DNA from: Kalaharituber pfeilii
Taxonomy: Eukaryota > Ascomycota > Pezizomycetes > Pezizales > Pezizaceae
Direction of reading: 5' to 3'
DNA length: 64,000 nt
Assembly (NCBI GenBank): GCA_015179045.1
Contig: WHUZ01000121.1
Span: 62,001 to 126,000 of the forward strand
Both the position numbers and the translations under genes were made by a program. The stretch's first letter is position 1, and every line of letters starts with the position of its first letter. The notes below the pieces were generated by a model, which was given only the letters and a program-made list of their open reading frames with translations, was not told where the DNA came from and did not search any database. Shown here piece by piece: positions 22,641-33,512 of this stretch.

Positions 22641-22649
22641 TGGATATGA

Positions 22650-23200
22650 TACGATCTGCGGATCGGAAGCGACCGGGATAAGAGTACCCTCCCCAACTAC
22701 CAAATGCAGTCAATATTTCACAGAATTGTAAATACATATATGCGATGCATTGAGTATGGGCTAAATTGAGTACGCTGATTCTAAATCTGCAGTCAAAAGG
22801 ATCAAAAAGCTACATCTACAGCATCTACAATTTTATACACTTCACTACCTTGCAGTATACCCCTCATAAGCTTATACCCATTCTAAAATATGCTACTCGC
22901 CTGCCTACTGATGGCAATGGTGTTGTGAGCACTAAATTATGATATAAGGTTAGTAGAAGCTCAAGATCTATTGTATAGCATTGTAAGTACTATTATATAT
23001 ATTTCCAAAAGTTTATATATTTTATCTAGTTATTAATCTCATTCTTATTTAGCTCTTCAGAGGAGAAGAATTGAAGATACTGGTTTGGAATCAAGCTCTA
23101 TATATATTGAGTAGAAGACTGCATGCAAATGCTACTACTTCTTCAGATATCTGAGTCTCTAGCAGCTCTACCTCCAAGAATTCAGCTATATAGGTGGCTC
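22650..23200 (+). mobile_element. Degraded hAT transposase fragment
   Basis: Shares collinear blocks with the reverse strand of 29290-29515 (GATCTGCGGATC, AAATACATATATGCGATGC, GAGTATGGGCTAAATTGAGT, CTGCAGTCAAAAGGAT) and with 63160-63290 upstream of the hAT dimerisation exon. Stops in all frames. Confidence 0.6.
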
Positions 23201-23270
23201 TGCTACGCTTTCTCCTTTCTAGTATTTTTTTTAGCTCTTATCTATATAACTAGCATGGAGAGTATAGAAG

Positions 23271-24047
23271 TGTGATGAACGGCTCCGGATCAGGTCAAGG
23301 TACAAGATCTGGGTACGGGGTGAGCGGCGGGCACTGAGGTGATTTTACAGTGGAGGCGAAGGCAGAGGCGGTCGGAGCTATATGATATCGAGAAGTAGAT
23401 GTATTAAAGCTAAATACACAACTTGGATAAGATACAAGTTGTTGCGTGGAGAAGCAAGAGGGAGGAGAGAGGAGGGCCTCTTTATAGAAAACTCTCGAGA
23501 GCAAATCCAAGCAAACAAACAAACAAGCAAACAAGCAAACAAACGAAGTATATGGAAAACCGAGAAGCGACTGGAAGTACATGGAAAACAAAGGAAACGA
23601 CAGGAAGTACATGGATGGCTAAGGAATGACTGGAAGCAGGTAGAAGCGTCAAGAATATCCAGGAATAAGCTCGGCGATACCTGTCGCTGGTGGATTTTGG
23701 GGTCTTCCAACAGGTTCTATGCCTTTCCGGCAGGTTGTACGGCTTCCAGCAGGTTCTACGGCTTTCCGGGGGTTCTGTGGCTTTCCGGCAGGTTCTGGGG
23801 ATCCGGGTTCTTCTAGCAGATTCTGGCAGGTTCTTCGAGTTCAGGCTGTTAAGCGGTGACCGGGATGCTAGCGGCCATGTTGCTTAAGTGAGCTTACAGG
23901 TGCAGGGATATATATCGGAGTGCGGCGAATTGCAAGGGTGTCAGAGTCAGCTGCACGTGTACAAGTACTGGCGAGTCATATGTTAGTTGCCAGTATAGGA
24001 CCGGAGCTGGAGGGTCTTGGGCGAGAGGTCTAGGTTGGATTATTACG
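23271..24047 (-). repeat. LTR (3' LTR of the chromovirus)
   Basis: Begins TGTGATGAAC on the plus strand and ends ATTATTACG; aligned along its length with 26126-26915. It includes the repetitive CAAACAAACAAGCAAAC stretch at 23510-23545 and repeated TTCCGGCAGGTTCT motifs at 23720-23800. Confidence 0.9.
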
Positions 24048-24620
24048 GACGTACAGTAGCCTCCCTTCTAGGAGGAGAGCTCCAGCGATCCTCAAGATCG
24101 GGTTGCTGCTCATCATCATCATCAGGGATAATGATAGGGTCAGTCCTGGTTTCACTCATTTTGGCAGGGTACGGGGTCTTGGTTTTGAGGGGTAGGAGTT
24201 GTGGAAACGCCGCACTAGCAGTGGTGCATTGGTGCACAACTCAGCTGGTTCCCAGGTGGGCTGGTCGTAACCAAGCTAACGAACAAGGTACTCGAGTTTG
24301 CTGTGGCGTCTCTGGGAGTCTAGGATTTCTTCGACCTTGTACTCTTCTTCTTCCTCAATGATGATGGGAGGCGGTGAAGGTGACGTTTGGCCAGGAAGGG
24401 GGTCCGTAGTGACGGGTTCAAGTAGAGAGGTATGGAAGACTGGGTGTACCTTCATGGAGGCGGGAAGCTTGAGTTTATAGGCATGAGAGGAGATTTTTTC
24501 TTGGATCTCAAACTTCCCTAGTCTCTCATGATCGAGCTTTCCGGAAGGTCGGGTTGTACGCAGATTTCACCTTAGGAGCCATACTTTGTCTCCGACGTCA
24601 TACTTGGGTGCAGGGAGTCG
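24048..24620 (-). pseudogene. Integrase C-terminal region and chromodomain
   Basis: Minus-strand translation, across a few frame breaks, gives YDVGDKVWLLR (about 24575-24610), [11 protein letters not shown] (about 24420-24450) and a chromodomain [20 protein letters not shown] followed by LGYDQPTWEP (about 24254-24345). These are signature parts of the chromoviral integrase end, which targets integration to heterochromatin. One reading break lies in the GDK region (TGA for the residue after LLR). Confidence 0.8.
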
Positions 24621-24964
24621 GAGCAGGTCAGAATTTCTGCCTGTATTGCTTGTGCCCATTTAATTTCGGCCCGTAGGTACTCTTCAAGTGCTTGCAAGCG
24701 ATCGGCATAGTCTTGTAAGATCATGGGATTGGGCAGTTTGGCGTCCGGCTTAGCTAGCAGGGTATAGCGAGGGTGGCAGGAGTAGAAACAGAAGCAGAAA
24801 CAGAAACAGAAACAGAGACAGGTTCAGGGTAGATGGCGCCAGGTAGCATCCTGGCACTCTTCAGTCGGCCATTGTGAACTGAAGAGGGCATTAGTTTTTT
24901 GACTCGGAGGTGTACAGAGGGGTGGCGTTGGCGGGTGGACTAGTGAGGTTGGTGTTGGTAGTCC

Positions 24965-26095
24965 TGATCGCCTGATCCTTACCGCATAGAGGGCAGTGGG
25001 TGGCCCAGTGGCCGGATTGTCCACAGTACATGCACAAGTTGTTTTCTCGTCACCTCTTCTCATCATCAGAGAGAGGTCCTCATTTCTTACTGACCTGGAC
25101 CTGAGATTGAGTGGCGGAAAGGTCCATTGGTATGCTTCCTCCGGACGTCTGTGGGGCATGGATGGTGGCGGGTTTGGCGGTGGGGGCTGAAGTGGAGGCA
25201 TGCAAGGCTCGGTCCTTGTTGTCAATACCTATACAGAGTTTAACGAAGGTATCGAAGTTGGTAGGCTCGTTGAGGACACTAATGAGGTGGTTTTTTACCT
25301 GAAACCGGAGCCCGTTCCAGAAGAAGTCGATCTTGGTTTGGTCGTCATATCCGAGTGTTGCGGCCAGGGGGGCAAACTTGGCGTGGTATGTGGAACAGTT
25401 GTCGTTACCCTGCTTCAGGGCCTTAAGCTTTCTTTCGGCAGTGGTCCGGGCATCTGGGTCATCAAAGGCAGCTCTGAGGGCAGTAATAAAGGCTGCGTAG
25501 TCAGCGAAGGTAACAAGCCCCGTTGCATCATTGAAGTGTGGCTGGAACCACTGTCTGGCGTTCCCGAATAGGTAAGATGCGGCATATGTGAGTTTCTTAG
25601 TGTCTGTGTCATACCGGGTAGGATCGGCATTAAAGACAAGGTGTAGTTGAGTGACGAAGGCCTTGAATTTTTCTCTAGTTCCATTGAATGGGGCTGGGTC
25701 GGCAACCTTAGGGGCTTAAGATCGTTTCTGGATTTGAGCACCGTTCTGCGTAATTGTCTAGGAGGATATGGCGGTGAGCTTCTGCTGTAAGCAGTAATGG
25801 AAACCCTGGTAATAGTAATCCTACAGGACTTCCACGGTTTTGGTTGTACTATGATCGGGGATGTTAAAGCTGGCCTGGATTCCTTGTAAAGCCGAGATCA
25901 TTCTGCTGCCATGGGCAGCGAAGATAAAGTACCAAAATCTCTAGGGGTGCCGGCTGGGATGGTAGGTTTTCTGGCAGAGGTAAGAGGTGTTGAGGCGAGG
26001 GTGGCGCACAGGGTCCTCCAGGCTATTTTCCGTACTTCGGTCAGGTTGGTACTGGTACTAGCGCTAGTGCTGCCAGTGCTGGCAGAGTCTCCCAT
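24965..26095 (-). pseudogene. Chromovirus gag
   Basis: Start MGDSASTGSTSASTSTNL at 26095. After stops and a frame change, the core retrotransposon gag domain is readable at about 25735-25230 (KFKAFVTQLHLVFNADP, YLFGNARQWFQPHF, DFFWNGLRFQVKNHLI). It ends with a CCHC zinc knuckle CMYCGQSGHWATHC at about 24985-25035, spacing CX2CX4HX4C. Several stops make it non-functional. Confidence 0.85.
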
Positions 26096-26125
26096 AGCTG
26101 CGACCGATTGGGTGACGCAACAAAG

Positions 26126-26915
26126 TATGATGAATGGGTCCGGGTCAGGTCAAGGTACAAGATCTAGGTATGGGGTAGGCGGTGGGCGCCGAGGCGATTT
26201 CACAGTGGAGGCGGAGGCAGAGGCGGTCGGAGCCATATGATATCGAGAGGTAGATGTATTAAAGCTAAATACACAACTTGAGTAGAATACAAGTTGTTGC
26301 GTGGAGAAGCAAGAGGGAGGAGAGAGGAGAGCCTCTTTATAGAAAACCCTTGGGGGCAAATCCAAGCAAACAAGCAAACAAGCAAACAAGCAAACAAACG
26401 AAGTACATGGAAAACCGAGAAGCAACTGGAAGTACATGGAAAACAAAGGAAACGACAGGAAGTACATGGATGGCTAAGGAATGACTGGAAGTAGGTAGAA
26501 GCGTCAAGAATATCCAGGAATAAGCTCGGCGATACCTGTCGCTGGTAGATTTTGGGGTCTTCCAGCAGGTTCTATGGCTTTCCGGCAGGTTGTATGGCTT
26601 CCAGCAGGTTCTATGGCTTTCCGGTGGGTTCTGTGGCTTTCCGGCAGGTTCTGGGGATCCGGGTTCTTCTAGCAGATTCTGGCAGGTTCTTCGGGTTCAG
26701 GCCGTTAAGCGATGACCGGGATGCTGGTGGCCATGTTGCTTAAGCAAGCTTACAGGTGCAGGGATATATATCGGAGTGCTAGAAGGAGTGCGGAGAATTG
26801 CAAGGGTGTCAGAGTCAGCTGTACATGTACGAGTACTGGTGAGTCGTATGTTGGTTGCCAGTATAGGACCGGAGCTGAAGGGTCTTGGGTGAGGGGTCCG
26901 GGTTAGATTATTACA
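26126..26915 (-). repeat. LTR (5' LTR of the chromovirus)
   Basis: Starts TATGATGAAT and ends ATTATTACA on the plus strand. It carries a 12-bp insertion (CTAGAAGGAGTG, about 26781) relative to the other LTR. Followed directly by the AGAAG duplication. Confidence 0.9.
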
Positions 26916-27002
26916 AGAAGGATGCTGTCAAGTAGTACTATGTATGAATTTGAGACTTATACTGATATGAGGGTTACTAGAACATATGAGGGATAGTAGG
27001 AG

Positions 27003-27006
<4 letters not shown>

Positions 27007-27041
<35 letters not shown>

Positions 27042-28118
27042 TCAATACTCGCGTGCCGCCCTATGGGCTATGGCGAGGTCTAGTTACATCAAAACAAAGT
27101 ACAAGTACGGAACAATAGAAGTAAATCCCCCGGGGCTAACCCCTCGCCCATTCCAAAATTCCTATCACTCCCCGAAGGCCCTCCCCTTCATCTTGGTCAC
27201 CCAAGGGTCTGCACAATCCATCCTCACCCCTTGGGCATCTCTGCTTCCAGACTCTACATTGAGACAATATGTGAAGGGTCGTTTCTTCAGCCTCGCCGCA
27301 CCACCGGCATTCCGGGCTGTCAGCTGTGCCGACCTTGAATTTCCAGCGCCGGAGGCCCTTGCCTCCAAGGATGCCAGCTAGTGTTGCGACCCTATTGCCT
27401 AGTCTGCGTAGTGGCCTATATGACATATGCAGTCTGTTTCTTTCGGCCGCTCTCCTTGCTTTGGCCTCTTGTTTCATCCCGTCCTCCGTGACAATCTCGT
27501 TTTGATATGGCAGCTGTGTACCAACCTTGGCTGCTCGATCTGCTTCGGTGTTACCTGGGATTCCTTTATGACCTTTGACCCACATTACCGCTATGTCAAG
27601 GTCGCCCCTTTCGTTTCTCCGGTCCCAAGCCTCCCTTACTCGCTGTGCTGGCCCTTTGTGTGTTGGTTCCCCTTCGGCGATCCTTTGTAGCTTGGTTATT
27701 GCCGTCTGGGAGTCTGTGATGATCAGTAGTTCAGTGAATCGGCTTGTGAGGGCATCCTCCATGGCAATCAATTCCGCGTCATTTACTGTACTGAGAGCTC
27801 CCAGATATGTGGAAGTCCGTTTCTGGGTGTGCTGGGAGAACGAGCCTGCCCCAGTAGAGTCACTATTCGGCTCCCATCTGTATAAACGCTGACCCAGCCT
27901 TGGTCTTCTGCTTCGGCAATAGCTGCCATCCATTCTTCAGCTGAGGTATCGGCTGGGAGTGTGAGAAATGTAGCTAATGGAAGAGGTCTTCTACGATGTA
28001 GCGATCCCCTGAGGTATGTGGTGTCCTGGTCTTCTCTTTGTAGCAGTTCTCCCATAAACCGGAGTGTGCGTGCTTCCACCCGTATACTTTCTCCGTCTGC
28101 GAATGTGCTGATCGACTC
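27007..28118 (-). mobile_element. 5'-truncated LINE with RNase H domain
   Basis: Perfect 10-bp duplication taggagaaga at 26997-27006 and 28119-28128. Poly(T) and variant A tail (ACTCGCGTGCCGCCCTATGG) lead into the ORF2 end on the minus strand: DGSRI motif, NDAELIA, ITDSQ, GNTEADRAAK, then CRWCGEAEETTLHILSQC. As in the 15001 copy, the frame changes right after DGSR; the downstream frame (27136-27880) is otherwise open to its stop. Confidence 0.9.
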
Positions 28119-28149
28119 TAGGAGAAGAGCTCGGTAGAGCAAGGCTTGT

Positions 28150-29289
28150 GATAATTTGAATACAAGTAATTCTAGCTATAAGAAACCTCACTGTAGTCAA
28201 GGGATGGACCAGATTTTTTATATATACAGGTAAAGAAAGTGCCTTACTATAGTAAAAACTAGTTATAGAAATCGGTCGGATTCTTACCTGCATTATAACT
28301 AGAGTCACCTGAACTAGGACTGGAGAGAACCTAGTCCAAGAGCAGGTAGTAATTTCTTATCAGTGATACAAGAAACCAGTATATCCTTCTATTAAGAGTT
28401 AACAGGCAGTTACTAGTATTTTTTTATTAACTTCTTGAAAATAATAGGAGTAGGTACTTAATCGAGCCAAAATAGTTAAATGGCTGTTGCTAGACTATGA
28501 GTCAAGTACAAACACTATAGCTGTGATTATAATAAGTGAGAATGTAGTCAAGAACATGAGTAATAGTGTAAGCAATGAGCTATTTATCAAAATAAGCGGA
28601 GTCTTTTTGGTAAATGCTTGTATTCACGAAGGGAATGAAAGGCAAGCTCGTTGAGTCTAATCTATTAAGAAGTGGCAGAATTGCCCAACTTATATACACA
28701 GAAAGTGAGATATAACGTGACTTCAATACCATGACAGAAAAGGAAAACATAATCCAACCGAGAGGTGTGTGAGTCAACGCTAATAATAACCGAAACACTA
28801 TAAGCGCCAGACATGGTTCATATGCATGAAATAATCAAGTGAAACAAGTGATAACGGAGTGAATTACTATTAAAGGAAACTGCAACATAAATGCAACGGA
28901 TGTACCATTCCAACACTATTGTGGTTGAAGTGAGGTGAGGATTAAAGCTAATAGTAGAGTAGTAGTACAGGAGAGCTTTTAGAGTTAAACTTTCATAGTA
29001 CTAGAGCTGTGAAGTGTTTGGGAGAGAAGATGCAGCATTTACATAAGCTCCTAGATCTATAGAAGTCAATTCGTAACCAGCTAGGTCGGAATGGAAGTTG
29101 CGGAAGTCACAATCCAGAGGTGACGATGTTGAAGACTTGAAGTCACTAATTTGAACTAAAAAATAGAATTTAGGCTCTATATAGGAAGGTATGTACAGTG
29201 CTATAGTGCAAGCCTTGAGCTTCTGCTAATTTCTTATTATACTATAACACTGGAGGCACCACTGCCAGCAATGTACCAGTGGGTGGAAT
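28150..29289. other. AT-rich spacer
   Basis: No recognisable exon. Probably old transposon sequence, given the hAT remnant that follows, but I cannot assign it. Confidence 0.4.
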
Positions 29290-29515
29290 GCTGTAAGATG
29301 AGTATGAGCTCGTGAATGCTGGAGGGGAGTATTCTGCAAGGTAGTGAGGTGTATAAAGTTGTAGATACTTTAGATGTAGCTTTTCATCCTTTTGACTGCA
29401 GATTTGGCGTCAGCACACTCAATTTAGCCCATACTCACAGCATCGCATATATGTATTTACTATTCTATGAAATATTGGCTGCATCGGTAGTTGGGGATCC
29501 GCAGATCGTATCCTA
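29290..29515 (-). mobile_element. Degraded hAT fragment, inverted relative to 22650-23200
   Basis: Reverse strand shares blocks CCTTTTGACTGCAGATTT, CTCAATTTAGCCCATACTCA and GCATCGCATATATGTATTTA with the 22.7-kb copy. Confidence 0.6.
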
Positions 29516-30280
29516 TCCAGTACTGGTAAGGGGTATGGTGAGGTTTAAGTACATGAATGTATAACTGAAATAAGAGGAAAATAAGGAGAATAAGTTCGAT
29601 CGTAAATATAAGTCAAGTGTCTCAGATGTATAACTTAAAGAAGAGGGAAATAAGGAGAATAAGGTGCCACATGGCGTCTTATATTGAAACCAGGCAACCT
29701 TGTACATATAACAATAACTGTTCAGGAACACACCTGGACTTAGCAATTGGTTCTCCAAGGAAATCTAAATGCTAGTCTATGAATCGGAACCTGCTGGACT
29801 GGGTACTTGGAGAACTTTACGCTACCAATACCTATACTGGTTACGTAGGCAGTTCAACAAGTATCTGCCTAGAACTGGGTGACTACAAGTTTAATTTTCC
29901 GAATTTTTTTTTTTTTTTTTTTCTCACGAACCAATCCACATCAAGGCTACTATACCTCCGCCGCTACCGTCTAGTCTGCATCTCCATATGGGTAAAGGAA
30001 ATCATTTTGCCAACTGCTCGCTGGAGGTAGCAAGACGAGGCCTACAATTGGGCATCGAAAGATGTTGAGGTGGGTCCTGATATATCTTAAGTTCGATAGA
30101 AGGTTAGAATATTGGAATATCGATATATCATGCGCAAACCGGAAAGGGAAACTAAGCATAAAAAATTAACAGTTTGCAGTACAATGTGGGGAAAACAGCA
30201 GTGTGTGGAACAAGGTGGGAGGAGAATGTGAACGCGACCCACAAGTGGCGGCCGGTTATAGGACATGCAGTGGATGGTTT

Positions 30281-30304
30281 ATTTTTTTTTTTTTTTAATA
30301 TCAT
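30281..30304 (-). mobile_element. Extreme LINE 3'-tail insertion (8 nt plus poly(A))
   Basis: A perfect 12-bp direct repeat agtggatggttt (30269-30280 and 30305-30316) flanks only ATTT...AATATCAT, which on the minus strand is ATGATATT followed by poly(A). These are the last bases of the LINE tail family. Confidence 0.8.
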
Positions 30305-30319
30305 AGTGGATGGTTTGAG

Positions 30320-31018
30320 TACATACAAAGCACCAGACAATGATCTATGTATATAGTTTGGAACGCTGCAACCTAACGATCCAAGGAAGGTACTGGTGGA
30401 ATGGGAAACTCTGACCGCTGACAATCCCAGATCATTCCTCGGCCAATTTTTCCAAGTACGGCAACTCAATTCACCTTCTTAACACATCTCTCAACAGGCT
30501 CAACTTTCCACGCATGTGGGCGTGTGTAAACTCTTCAGCCACTCCTCAATCAGGCACACATAGCAACTCCTTGGCGGCTTTGACGTAACAAAAGAGAACT
30601 TCTGACATGGTTCGCTTCCTGGGTGTGAGCATGGCCGTTTCTCGCTAAAATGCACGGTGCCGCATAGCTTGCACTGGACTTCAGTCAAGAGACACATGTT
30701 TCGTTATAGCTGGGTAGGTGGTATCGGTTTAGGATGAATGAGGATCTAGTTGACAACTGAATCGACGCCTGCTAGCAGGAGAAAATATTGTAATGTGTTT
30801 TTTTTTTTTGTTTTTTTTTGAGTAGTCAAAAATGGGATGAATAATTCGAATTCCACAAGCTTGTTAAAAATTTGTAACAAAGTGTTGGGATTGAGCCGTG
30901 CAAACTCGCATTTAATATGTGTCCAGAACATAGATCGCTAATGAGGCCATGTTAGATATTAGGTCACGGCTCAGTAGTGTGGTAATCCTATGGCCATTAC
31001 ACGATTTTGTGAAACACA
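30320..31018. other. Spacer, nothing recognised
   Basis: Includes a T-rich run at 30797-30820. Short ORFs at 30152-30469 (minus) and 30500-30697 (minus) have no domain I recognise. Confidence 0.4.
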
Positions 31019-31350
31019 ATGAATTTACAAAGTCTTTTTCCTCTGATGTGCCTTCCTGCCTCCTATAAGAATGTGATTACCATACTTGTTGCACAATCTC
31101 CTTGGCAATCTTGTAATGATGTTTGCTCTTGTCCCCATGAATCTTCCCCTTCTACAGGTGATTTTACCTCTAACAAAGCCTATTCATCTGGTGATAAGCA
31201 AAGAGGAAAAAGAACCTGAAATGATGACAAGCAGAAAGGCCAAAACAAAACTCTCGACAGAAAACTGGAACTACCAGGTCCAGGAGAATGTTGTTACTGT
31301 AAGGCGCATTTCCCTAGACAAGGATACACTGGACATGGCCACACTAACTG
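31019..31350 (+). pseudogene. Ty1/copia gag remnant
   Basis: In broken frames: LMCLPASYKNVITILVAQ (typical of the UBN2-type copia gag core) and, about 31293-31360, a cysteine/histidine motif CCYCKAHFPRQGYTGHGHTN followed by CPLLENK, like copia gag knuckles. Downstream to about 31960 the sequence may be decayed polyprotein but gives no certain motif. Confidence 0.5.
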
Positions 31351-32223
31351 CCCTCTACTTGAAAATAAAGAGAATCAGGTGGCAATTTGGTGTTCCGATA
31401 ACTAACTTGCTTATCGCCACGGGCGCATGTACAGTACATGACTTTCTTTATTTCGTTGTGTGGCTGAAACTTGAGAAAAGAGCACTTGCGCTAGCTGAAG
31501 TCGCGAAATATTCACGTACACACCCTCAACAAAGTGTTATGTCTCGTCTAGGCCACGGTAATGCACTTGGTCCATGTAACAGGTACTGCATCCTTAATGC
31601 GTTCCATATACAGATTATGGCCATGTGTTGTCCGCCTACAGTCTTATCTCCAGAATTTTCAAGGGTTGCATCGACTTCTCTTCTGCATTCCGTTTCTCTG
31701 TCCTTTCATTACAATATGCCGCTTATTTTTCCAGTAGTCCATTAGGCTCTCTCTTCATAGCCAATGCGGGCCTCTCTCACATTCCTGCACTATGCAGCCT
31801 TGCGCCCGTTTGGAAAGAGATCTCAGTTTCGGAACAACATTTTGTAATCTGCCATGAGGAGACTGATGTTTATGTCCCCTCAAAAGATCGCCGTTCTACG
31901 AAAGTTGGAATATTGTGTGTTCATTCTGTCTTCCTGGATTTACAAATGCATGATTATATTTAGTCGGGAACTGCTTTCACCTCACTCAAAATTCCTATAG
32001 TAAGTGATATCCAACAGAGCAGCTATTGCGGTATATAAATACAAAAAGGACTAGATGATTTTCTCGAGGTCGCATGAGCGAGACATTGACAAATGTAGTA
32101 GATGGCTAAATTGATCACCAAATAACTGCATATAGTTAAATTGCTGGAAAGCTCTCAGTTCCTCATCTCTCTCCAAAAATAGTGTCAAACAAGTTCTGCG
32201 AACACGATGGCTTTCCCAGTTCT

Positions 32224-33431
32224 CTAATGAACCTCCTTCCTTTTAACATGTACACTGGTGGAAAGATGGCCTGACGTTGGAAAACCACTGCCGGTACAAC
32301 TAAGCACTTGGTCAAAAGTTTCTTCGTCCTTCAACTCTGTTGCATTCTCGAAAAAGCTCTGGGCGTCTGGGCGATAGTCTGGGTCACCATCATGAAACAA
32401 ATAATTCCGGAATTTAAGATCATAAATCGTATCCTCAATGTATGCGGGAATACGGATGCACTCTGCACTGTTGGGAACTCTCATCGTAACTCGCGCACGG
32501 CCGTTCATTGTTGGAGGTGCGCTAGGAGGTTCGTCGTGCCAAATGGCCCGCGTGCTTTCGTTTCGGAACACAGATTCATTAAATCTTCACATTTAAGTAA
32601 CATCAAATTCAATTAGCAAATGCAGAACTGTAGCAGCCAATTGCGCTCACTTCAACTCACATCCTTTTGTATGCTCGGACTGTCCAAATTTGCCGACGGG
32701 CGTGCGCTTGCTTTTCCTCCTCAGAAGTACAGTACGTAGGCCGCACTGGCAGGGGATTGTAGTTCAGCTTTCCTGGCCATCTTTTCTTCACAAGATCATA
32801 TGCTGCCGCGTCCAGAACATGTGCCTTCCAAATTCTCTCAATCTATTTGGGCGCCACAATGGCATTCACTACTCTCCAGGTGTCTTTAGTTAAGATCTTC
32901 AAGGTGAGGAACCGTAACTGTGTCGCAATTTTTTTCGCTTTGTCAATCTCGAAAACCATGCCTCATTACTGTAACACATGTACCCGTGCATGGCTAAGCT
33001 TCACTTACATATTCAACGAATTGAGTGTGTGGCGATATGCGCACTACATAGTCTACAGATGTGACCTTCTCACCCTCAGAGGCTGAGAAATGCATATCAC
33101 GAATGGCCAAAAGGCGGGTTGTATCGACCATCCCAAGCAAGGTCGCCATAGTAGTAAGCGCAAGCTGTTCTTGCTGTTTGGGGAACCCCCCACTAGTTTG
33201 TTCTCTGATGTAATCATAGTCGAATATATCATAATACGGACTTGGAGGCGTTGGCGGGTCGGGGGAATAGCTGTAGTCATAACTATCCCAAGGTTCAACC
33301 TCCGTTGTTGGTGTCTCTTCTCCCGTGGATTCCGTCGTATCGGTGTTTTCCATTTGTGGCAGCAATGGTGGAAATGACGAACTTCCACTGCATGGAATCG
33401 TTAAGGTGGCGAGGATTGCTCTGGGCGGCAT
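32224..33431 (-). pseudogene. Uncharacterised multi-exon gene, probably decayed
   Basis: Exon-like pieces in order on the minus strand: 33431 to about 33009 (acidic, Pro/Tyr-rich SYDYSYSPDPPTPPSPYYDI, then a helical part LALTTMATLLGMVDTTRLLA); about 32968-32650 (KAKKIATQLRFLTLKILTKD, then VLDAAAYDLVKKRWPGKLNY and TSEEEKQAHARRQIWTVRAY); and 32595-32224 (RARVTMRVPNSAECIRIPAY). A GTAAGT donor is at 33003-33008 and a GTGAGT donor follows the middle piece. A TAG inside the middle piece and an awkward first junction suggest decay. I do not recognise the family. Confidence 0.45.
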
Positions 33432-33512
33432 ACTAGAAAGTTTGGCAATGATATTAGGACAGTTCCAAGCGGTGAGCTCTGATCAGTGAATGACACAATG
33501 GTTGCGGGGTAG

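Larger units (their letters stand above)
23271..26915 (-). mobile_element. Internally deleted Ty3/gypsy chromovirus
   Basis: Two LTRs (23271-24047 and 26126-26915) bound a short interior, with a perfect 5-bp target duplication AGAAG at 23266-23270 and 26916-26920. The coding strand is minus. Gag occupies the promoter-side part, and the far part holds the end of integrase with a chromodomain; protease, reverse transcriptase, RNase H and most of integrase are absent. At 3.6 kb it is about half the length of a full chromovirus. LTR differences are mostly C/T and G/A transitions, fitting RIP-like mutation. Confidence 0.9.

Noticed and set aside
29906..29922. Poly(T) run as another LINE tail
   Set aside because: No tail motif next to it and no direct repeats found.
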